Shown in pieces: positions 1 to 6,300 of a stretch of 17,397 nt of DNA. The position numbers and the translations under genes were made by a program. The notes under the pieces were generated by a model. That model did no database searches. It was not told the origin of the DNA and was given only the letters and a program-made list of their open reading frames with translations. Positions within the stretch are counted from its first letter, which is position 1, and every line of letters begins with the position of its first letter. The stretch comes from CAYSUS01 sp964434165 (GTDB taxonomy: Bacteria; Planctomycetota; Planctomycetia; Pirellulales; Thermoguttaceae). The stretch spans positions 1-17,397 of the forward strand of contig CAYSUS010000133.1 in assembly GCA_964434165.1 (NCBI GenBank), read 5' to 3'.

Positions 1-577
1 GTTCGTATTCCTCGCCGAGCCGGAGTTGTTCTTGATGGATGGCAAAGAGCGCGGAGTAGACCTTATGGATTTCCTCCCACGTATTATGTTCTTCCGTCCA
101 CGGCAACCATTTGTCTTCGACATAGCTATCCCATGCGCGTTGAATCTTAGGATGATCCTCAAGGCGTTCAGTGTTCGGGATGATTTCCGGCTGGTCCGAA
201 CCTTCGCGCCAATCGGGATTCGGGATTTGCCGGGTGATTTCCGAGAGAAGTTCGGGCAGGTCATTCTTGTTTCGGAGCGATGGAAGGCTCACCCAATCCT
301 TGCACTGAGCGGGAACGGCGGGCAGTTCCGGTTCCCGCCGGTTCTGCACTTCCAGCCATTCGTCCGGCTCGTGTTCCTCATCGCGCCCCCATGCCTGTGT
401 GAAGCACCCCCGCTCATGCGGAACGCTCGAAACCCAAAGCACTGTCTCATAGTCGGCTACGTCGCGGATCAGCTTTGTTCGCCGAGTCGCGAGCGTTAGA
501 TAATCGACAAGGCGAGCAACCTTCTGTTGCTCAGGGCTATGTGCTTGTGGGTTGTTCAAGACTTCGCGAGTCTCCAT
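1..577 (-). CDS. N-terminal part of a large unrecognised protein, possibly helicase-like (runs off the window)
   Basis: An open frame of 192 codons runs from the ATG at 577-575 to the left edge without a stop, so only the N-terminus is visible. An in-frame TAG lies five codons upstream and this ATG is the first start after it, which fixes the start. The translation is soluble-looking, rich in Trp, Glu and Arg, with no signal peptide or membrane segment. It contains short stretches such as TKLIRDVADYE, HERGCFTQAWGRDEE and VEDKWLPWTEEHNTWEEIHKVY. From general familiarity these resemble the N-termini of very large AAA/superfamily 1 helicase-like proteins found in accessory regions, but no ATPase motif is visible here, so the function is a guess. 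The gene begins 10 bp after an attI-like site, so it could be the first integron cassette or merely lie next to the site. Its composition looks less GC-rich than genes to the right. I am confident that it is coding and not confident of the family. Confidence 0.62.
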   Translation of the reverse strand, partial: METREVLNNPQAHSPEQQKVARLVDYLTLATRRTKLIRDVADYETVLWVSSVPHERGCFTQAWGRDEEHEPDEWLEVQNRREPELPAVPAQCKDWVSLPSLRNKNDLPELLSEITRQIPNPDWREGSDQPEIIPNTERLEDHPKIQRAWDSYVEDKWLPWTEEHNTWEEIHKVYSALFAIHQEQLRLGEEYE

Positions 578-587
578 TCGTTCATCG

Positions 588-606
588 GCCTAACTGCGTG
601 TTAGAT
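588..606 (-). other. attI: attI-like integron recombination site
   Basis: Read on the minus strand, this 19-bp site is ATCTAAC, a 5-bp spacer (ACGCA) and GTTAGGC. The halves match the inverted integron-integrase consensus RYYYAAC and GTTRRRY. Two inverted core sites with a short spacer form the simple site of attI; the class 1 attI also ends in GTTAGGC. A full attC would separate the two boxes by several tens of bases, so attI fits better. The site lies between the 3' end of the integrase gene and the start of the next codirectional gene, which begins 10 bp after the core. Recombination would be expected between G and TTAGGC. Sequence match and context support the call; function is inferred. 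Confidence 0.5.
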
Positions 607-642
607 AGTTTCTGCGTAATGCCTGTAGGCCGCAAGTGTGCC

Positions 643-649
643 GCCTAAC
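643..649 (-). other. Second integron core-like heptamer (GTTAGGC)
   Basis: A second minus-strand GTTAGGC lies 55 bp upstream of the core of the attI-like site and is a perfect match to GTTRRRY. It may be an accessory integrase-binding repeat of attI, like the direct repeats of class 1 attI, or a remnant core left by an earlier rearrangement. A heptamer this degenerate can also occur by chance, so the call rests on identity with the first core and position beside the integrase gene. Confidence 0.3.
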
Positions 650-736
650 GCGCAGACAGTCGATTGTTGTAAGTCCTATTCTAGCAGTTGGTTGCTGCGG
701 TCTCACGCCGTTGGCCGCGTGATACGCAGTTTCTTC

Positions 737-1771
737 TTAGCGCTCCTCGCGTTGACGGCCGAGAAAGTCCGCAGGACTACGGACCGCCCGGCCACCGCGG
801 TCTAACACATGCGTGTAGATCATCGTCGTGCGCACGTCTTTGTGCCCAAGCAGTTCTTGCACCGTTCGGATATCGTAGCCGTCGGCCAAAAGGTGGGTGG
901 CGAACGAATGCCGAAACGTGTGGCTCGTTACGCGTTTCGTCAAGCCCGCCCTTCGGGCGGCTTGCCTGATCGCCTTCTGTACCAGCGATTCGTGAACGTG
1001 GTGTCGCCCCTGCTCGCCGGTGCGATGGTTTACCCAGGGATTCTCTTGCAAAAACACATACTGCCAGATCCACTCCCGGTTGGCGTTTGGGTACTTGCGG
1101 GCCAGGGCGTGCGGCAGTTCCACGCGGCCGAATCCTTCGGCAACGTCTTGCTGGTGGATGGCTTGAACGTGCTGGAGATGATTCTGTAGGGGATGTGCCA
1201 CTGCCCGGGGCATTGTTGTGACCCGGTCTTTGTCGCCTTTGCCCTCGCGGACGGTGATCTCGCCGCGCTCGAAGTCCAGGTCCTTGACTCGCAGGCGAAG
1301 CGCTTCGAGCAACCGCAGGCCGCCGCCGTACAAGAGCATGGCGATGAGCCACTTGTCGCCGTGCAAGTGCGCCAAGACCCGCGATACTTCATCGACGGTC
1401 AGGACAACCGGGAGCCGCTTGGGGCGGCGGGCACGAACGACGCCTTCGATCCGGTCGAGCGGTTGTTCCAACACACGTTCATAGAGAAACAGGATCGCAG
1501 ACAGCGCCTGGTTCTGCGTCGATGCCGCGACGTGCTGCTTGACGGCAAGGCTGGTCAAGAACTGGTTGACGTCGCCTTCGGCCAATTCGCGAGGATGGCG
1601 ATGCTGGTGGAATTCGATGTATCGGCCAGTCCAATGAACGTAGGCCTGCTCCGTGCGGCGGCTGTCGTGGTGAAACCGCAGGACTTCGATCATGCGGTCA
1701 TTGAGGCGGGGTACGGGCTTGTCCGGAAACAGGCCCAGCGGCGAGCGGCGGTTTCGCTTGGCTATGGTCAT
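737..1771 (-). CDS. intI: Integron integrase (IntI-type tyrosine recombinase)
   Basis: This 344-residue tyrosine recombinase inserts and excises gene cassettes by recombining attC with attI. The N-terminal SAM-like domain (about 20-105) precedes the catalytic domain (about 115-335). Catalytic residues are visible: Arg153 in GLRLLEALRL, His284 and Arg287 in SHTFRHSF, His310 in LLGHKDV and Tyr319 in MIYTHV. The stretch ALARKYPNANREWIWQYVF (about 222-240) is the extra patch that separates IntI from XerC/XerD and binds the folded attC hairpin. I chose ATG 1771 because it gives the usual IntI length (about 320-345); the frame stays open further upstream, but that extension is not integrase-like. 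A GTG five codons earlier is an alternative. The gene reads toward the attI-like site at 588-606, so integrase and adjacent gene share an orientation. This is the inverted arrangement; in class 1 integrons the integrase reads away from attI. All key residues are intact. Confidence 0.95.
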   Translation of the reverse strand: MTIAKRNRRSPLGLFPDKPVPRLNDRMIEVLRFHHDSRRTEQAYVHWTGRYIEFHQHRHPRELAEGDVNQFLTSLAVKQHVAASTQNQALSAILFLYERVLEQPLDRIEGVVRARRPKRLPVVLTVDEVSRVLAHLHGDKWLIAMLLYGGGLRLLEALRLRVKDLDFERGEITVREGKGDKDRVTTMPRAVAHPLQNHLQHVQAIHQQDVAEGFGRVELPHALARKYPNANREWIWQYVFLQENPWVNHRTGEQGRHHVHESLVQKAIRQAARRAGLTKRVTSHTFRHSFATHLLADGYDIRTVQELLGHKDVRTTMIYTHVLDRGGRAVRSPADFLGRQREER

Positions 1772-1932
1772 GGCCGCGTTCCGCACGGAACGATCGTGAC
1801 ACCCCCATTGTGGCAAGTCGCGATCCGAGAGACAACCGGGGTGTGGCGACGAGCAGCAACCTGTTTGTCTGCAATTCTTTGCGGCGACAATTCGCGGCGT
1901 CGTAATAAGTTCGTTCGGCCCCTTTTTCCGAA

Positions 1933-1949
1933 TCCGGCCTCCAGCCGGA
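1933..1949. repeat. Short inverted repeat (6-bp arms)
   Basis: TCCGGC and GCCGGA arms flank a five-base loop (CTCCA) in the divergent intergenic region upstream of the integrase gene. No T-tract follows it on the plus strand, so it is not an ordinary intrinsic terminator in that direction. It may be a regulatory hairpin or a chance GC-rich dyad. Confidence 0.4.
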
Positions 1950-1961
1950 AATAACAGAATA

Positions 1962-1982
1962 GGGCGGGCACGGTGCTCGCCC
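1962..1982. repeat. Near-perfect 10-bp-arm inverted repeat
   Basis: GGGCGGGCAC and GTGCTCGCCC flank a single central G. Nine of ten arm pairs are Watson-Crick and one is G-T, making this one of the strongest dyads in the window outside genes. It lies 31 bp upstream of the GTG of the decayed plus-strand gene and about 190 bp upstream of the integrase start, so it could act as a transcript-end hairpin, an operator or a dispersed intergenic repeat. Which one cannot be told from one copy. Confidence 0.5.
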
Positions 1983-2013
1983 GCACGGCTGATTGGCGCG
2001 AGGAGATACGCCA

Positions 2014-2598
2014 GTGGGAATTGGATTGACCTTGGAGGAGTACGTTGACCTGCAGGTGAGGGCCCGAGTGGGCGCGGATCGTGCCTTTCACGTGGCCGCC
2101 GCAATGGAGCGGAAGGAGATGTTCCCGATGAACACGATGGTGGCATCGAGCCATCTCCGCCAGAAGGGACACGCTTGCCGGCCGCAGATGCTCGATATGC
2201 TGGTTGAGGACGGCGTCATCAAGCTCGCGAAGCCGGACGCCTGGACGCAGGCCGACGTCGATGCCGCGGCCGAGCACTTCGAGGACGGCAACATCCTCAC
2301 GCCGTATGCGGCGATGTGCGAAACGCTGGGCTGCCGCTACGCTGACTCCGAGCGGCGGATGGTCTCCGGCTCGGACTTCCAGCGCAAGCGATTGCGGCGA
2401 CCGACCCGGTTCTGTCGGAAGAAGGTCGATCCGAGCGCCCCCGGTTCAAGCAGTCCACGCACGTGACCCGCGCACGGCTCGACCAGATCCTCGACCGCGA
2501 GGGAAGGGCCAGGAAGCGGAAACCGCGGCGCCGATCGGAGCAGCTCGCAGACGACACACAGGACGAAAAGCCCCTCGACGACGCCCGGCCCCGACGCC
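2014..2598 (+). pseudogene. Frameshifted conserved-looking gene of unknown function
   Basis: Reading starts at GTG 2014, eight bases after a good ribosome binding site (GAGGAG, about 2000-2005). The first ~110 residues look like real coding sequence, including MFPMNTMVASSHLRQ, ACRPQMLDMLVEDGV and DAWTQADVDAAAEHFED. The last part (alternating helices, QADVDAAAEHF) hints at a small DNA-binding or adaptor fold, but I do not recognise the family. After GCRYADSE (about 2350) this frame turns into implausible basic sequence. A plausible continuation (AATDPVLSEEGRSERPRFKQ, then THVTRARLDQILDREG) appears in the frame displaced by one base. A single-base deletion around 2345-2400, or a sequencing error, would explain this. 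The displaced frame runs up to the convergent AzoR-type gene, where its 3' end seems lost. It could instead be two overlapping short genes. The boundaries are approximate. Confidence 0.45.
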
Positions 2599-3228
2599 TC
2601 ACAGCGCGGCCGCCACTTCCCTGGCCCGCTCGATCGCCTCACGGACACGCTGCTGGGCCGCGTCGGGTCCGCCGACCAGCGTGGGCTCGACCACGACGGG
2701 GCGGACGTCCACCAGGCCGATGAACCCCAGGATCGTCTCGAGGTAAGGCTTCTGGAAGTCGAGCTGGGCCGCTTCCGGAGAGGAGTATTCGCCCCCCCGA
2801 GCGTAAACGGCCGCCACGGGCTTGCCCGTCAACAGGCCGGAATAGCCCTTCTCCGGATCAAAGGAAAAGGTGTAGCCCGGCTGCACGATCACGTCGAACA
2901 GGTGCTTCAGCTTGTAGGGGACCGCGAAGTTCCACATCGGCAGGGAGAAGACGTACTTGTCGGCCGACTTGAACTCCTCGATCAGGGCCTCGACCTGCCC
3001 CCATGCCCGCTGCTCCTCCTCGCTGCTCCCCTGCTGTTGCATGATGTTGTATTTCGCCTGGAGGGCCGGTCCGTCGAAGGGGGGGAGCTCGCGGGTGAAG
3101 ACGTCAAGCCGCTGGATCTCATCCTCGGGGTGCAGGCGGCGGTATTCCTCAACCAGGGCCTCGGCGACCTGGAGCGACCGGGACCGCTCCCCCCGAGGCG
3201 AGGCAGAGACATGAAGGAGCCTGGCCAT
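2599..3228 (-). CDS. azoR: FMN-dependent NADH:quinone oxidoreductase / azoreductase (AzoR family)
   Basis: This 209-residue cytoplasmic flavodoxin-fold enzyme would use FMN and NAD(P)H for two-electron reduction of quinones or azo compounds; the in vivo role is usually thiol or quinone stress protection. Visible landmarks are the N-terminal beta strand and FMN-phosphate loop (LLHVSASPRGERSRS, 4-18), PMWNFAVPYKLKHLFD (97-112), which binds flavin in the family, and ARGGEYSS (143-150). The length fits the family, which is about 200 residues. I chose ATG 3228 because the family begins at this MxxLLxVxxSPR motif; the frame is open 24 codons further upstream, but that extension has no family match. 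The Shine-Dalgarno is weak. A possible -10 (TATACT) lies about 104 bp upstream. The gene converges on the decayed plus-strand gene and looks like an independent unit. The family assignment is firm and the substrate unknown. Confidence 0.92.
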   Translation of the reverse strand: MARLLHVSASPRGERSRSLQVAEALVEEYRRLHPEDEIQRLDVFTRELPPFDGPALQAKYNIMQQQGSSEEEQRAWGQVEALIEEFKSADKYVFSLPMWNFAVPYKLKHLFDVIVQPGYTFSFDPEKGYSGLLTGKPVAAVYARGGEYSSPEAAQLDFQKPYLETILGFIGLVDVRPVVVEPTLVGGPDAAQQRVREAIERAREVAAAL

Positions 3229-3331
3229 GACGCTTGCATCCTGGGAGTGCGGAAACGGGCCCTTCATCGGCCAGGGATGCCGGGAGCCCCAAACCGGCAC
3301 GCATCGACTCGGGTCGAGCGCTGGCAGAGGA

Positions 3332-3337
3332 AGTATA
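3332..3337 (-). promoter_or_regulatory. Possible -10 element for the AzoR-type gene
   Basis: TATACT on the minus strand is one of the few AT-rich hexamers between the poly-hydrolase stop (3400) and the AzoR-type start (3228). No convincing -35 hexamer sits 16-18 bp upstream. A small dyad (TCGAC, 4 bp, GTCGA; 3304-3317) lies just downstream and could be an operator. The call rests only on similarity to a sigma-70-type -10. Confidence 0.2.
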
Positions 3338-3399
3338 GAGGCCGCGCCGCCGCAGGCCAGAGGCAGGTTGGAGGTGGGAGGTCGGACCGCCTTGCCAGC

Positions 3400-6300
3400 T
3401 CAGCCTTCCTTGCCTGGCGAGGACTCGATGCGGGCCTTGCCGCCCGAGATCCGCCGGATTGCCTTCGAGACGAGGAAGCTCCGCGCCTCGCGGTCCGCCT
3501 TCAGGTGCGCGTCCCAGAACGCCAGCGTGGCCTGCTTGATCCATCCGGCCACCGGGGGATCGACCTGCCGGCCGATCACGAGGCCGCCGTAGGCGTTGTC
3601 CAGGCCTTCGATCCACAGGAGGTACTTCCGGCCCGGCGAAGCGAAGCGGTAGGGGTCGGTCCGCCACTCGGCCGGATTGCCCGTGCGCCGGCTGACCGTC
3701 TCGGACCCGGCCGCCACGAGGATCGGCCTGTCGATCCCCTCCCACGACTTCTCCGTGAGCCCCTGCCCGCGTCCCTGGGGCGAAAGCATCAGGGCCGCTT
3801 CCACGCGCCGGTCGCGGTAGCTCACCCCTTCCCCGTGGTCGCCGGGGGGGAAGACCTTCATGCCCACCAGGAGCGACGCCGCGTAGGCCCCGATCAGGTG
3901 TCCGCCCGCCCCGATCCGCTGGCGGTCGAGCTTGCCCCGCAGGGCCGGACTGCGGCCTTCGATCGCCTCCAGCGAGTCGAGCACGAGGCGCATGTCCTCG
4001 GCCCGGTTCCGCCAGTCGAGGCGCGGGCCCCGCTCCGCGGCGCTGCGCGAGTCGGAATGGTCGGCCTGGAGGCACACGTAGCCGTGCGAGACCCAGTGCT
4101 CCACGAGCGGACGGTAGTCCTCGCGCGCCCCGCCCACGAAGTGGGAGAAGACGATCACCGGATGCGGCCCATTCGCCGCCGGATACGTCACGCGGACCTG
4201 GAGCCGCTTGTCGCGCTTGGCGTCTTGGAGCGTCACCGGATCGATGGACTCCGCGCGATGCGGGCCGGGGGCGGCGCCCGCGGACTGCGCATTTTCGTCG
4301 ACCGGCGCATCAACTCGCGGCTCGGCCGACTTCTGCGAGGACGACTTCGCCGCGTCGAACACCTTGCGGATGATCGGCCGGAGCTCGAGGAACACGGCCG
4401 CCGTGTCGTTGTACGGCTGCCACTGGCTGTTGAGCTTCAGGCTCCTGTGCCGCGGGAGGAAGACGCCGGCGATGTTCCGCTGGCGATCGACGAACGGCAC
4501 GCAACCGAACGCCCCGGCCGACGTGGCCTCGGCGGCCAGGCCCGTCTCCGGGTCGATCCGCTCCAGCCAGCAGCCGACCCCGTAGCGCGACTCGGCGAAC
4601 TCGGGGTCGAGGTCCACGTACGGCTGGCAGGCGCTTCGCCGGATCGGCACGTCGCCCGTCTGGTTGGTGAGCATGGTCTCGACGGCCCTTTCGGAAAGGA
4701 CGCGTCGGCCCTCGAACACGCCGCGGCCCAGCACCATGCGGAGGAAGTTGCCGTAATCGTCGACCGAGGTGGCCACGCTGCCGGCCACGTTGGGGTTCTC
4801 CGTGCGTCCGAACGCGTCGTAGTGGGTGTTTTCCATCTCCAGCGGCCCGGCGATCTCTTCCTCGAAGATCTCCACCCACTTGTTGCCGGTGGCGATCTCG
4901 CAGATGCGGCCGGCGGCCTGCATGCCCGACCCGCTATAGAGAAGCGCCGTGCCGGGATCGAACTCCAGCGGGATCTCGGCGATCTGGTCCGCGGCCTCGG
5001 CCATGGTCAGTCGGGTGTTGCGATGCGGCGTGGGAGCGGCCGGCAGTCCGTGGGTGTGGGAGAACATCTGGCGCACGGTCATTTTGGCCTTCTTTCCGCG
5101 GAAGCCGGGCAGGTACTTCGAGGCGGGGTCGTCCAGCGCGATCTTGCCTTCGTCCACCAGGGCCATGACCACGCCGCCGGAGATCCACTTGCTGGCCGAG
5201 GCGATGGGGACGACCGTATCGAGGGTGAACGTGCCGAAGGCCTTGCGATAGACCACCCGGTCGCCCTGGATGAGCAGCATGCAGCAGCCCCCGCCCATCC
5301 GGTCGAGCGACTTTTCCAGGAATTCGTCGACGGGGGTGAAGTCGAGCCCGGCTTGCGGCCCGTCGTCGCCCTTCGGCGTGGTCGGCCCTCCGCTTGCGGC
5401 CGCTGATTGCTTCGCTCCCAGCTTGTTCTCCTGGCGGCACGCGCCCTCGGTCTCCTTCTGGAGGCCTCCGTCGCGGAGCCACGCGGCGGCCTGGCGGTCG
5501 CCCTTCAGGTGCGCGTCGAAGAACGCGGTGGTCGCCTTTTGAATCCAGCCGTGGTGCCGCGGGTCGCGCTTGCCGGCCGGGTAGTAGGGCTCCGAGTCGG
5601 TGAAGGCGTTATGCTCCGCCCCTTCGATCTCCACCAGGTACTTCTCGCCCGGCGGAAGCCCGTCGTAGGGCTTGCGGATCCAGCTCCTGTCGCGGCGCAC
5701 GGCCGGGATCCAGAGGAAGTCCCGCGTGCCGGTGACGACCATCGTGGGCGCGCGGATCTCGGCCCACGACTTCTCGTGGAGCCCCACGTCGCCGCCCAGC
5801 CGCCCGGCGGCCATCTGGGGCGACATCGCCACGGCGCAGCGGAAACGCGGATCGGCGAAGGTGACGTTCTTCTTCTCCGGCAGGTGCACACGCAGCCCGA
5901 CCATGGCCAGGGCCGTCGTCGAGCCCGCGCACTGCCCGGCCACGGCCGCGCGGTGCGGATCGACGCGCCCGGCGAGCAGCTTGCTGCCCGGATCGGACGA
6001 GAGGAGCCGGTCGAGCACGAAGCGGACGTCCTCGGGCCGGAGGTGGAAGTCGCGGATGCTGCCCAGCCCGCGCATGCCCCGCTCCTCAAACGCCTTTCGG
6101 TCGCTGCCGCGATGCGTGAGGAACACGACCAGGTAGCCGTGCGCGGCCCAGTGCGTGCCCAGGTAGGCGAAGGCCTCGCGCGACTCGCCCCCGCCGTGCG
6201 AGAAGACGATCGCCGGGAGTCGGCCTTCATTCTCGGCGAGGCGCGGGGCGTAGATCCGCACGGGCACGGTGCGGTCGCGCTTCGCGTCGTGCCAGTCGGC

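Noticed and set aside
26..499. 157-codon plus-strand frame at the left edge
   Set aside because: It is antisense to the 192-codon minus-strand frame, which has a more natural composition and a start just after the integron site.
588..649. Calling the interval a complete attC
   Set aside because: The RYYYAAC and GTTRRRY boxes are only five bases apart, and the outer pair does not form the expected attC order. An attI simple site explains it better.
1772..2000. attI or attC on the 5' side of the integrase gene
   Set aside because: I found no RYYYAAC/GTTRRRY pair with plausible spacing there, whereas a clear pair exists on the 3' side.
1772..2146. N-terminal extension of the integrase frame up to 2146
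   Set aside because: It would add about 125 residues that are unlike any integrase domain and would cover the hairpin-containing promoter region. The family length fits a start at 1771.
2902..5406. 834-codon open frame on the plus strand
   Set aside because: It is antisense to the poly-hydrolase and AzoR-type genes. Long antisense frames are expected in GC-rich coding DNA, and the protein is Arg/His/Gly-rich without motifs.
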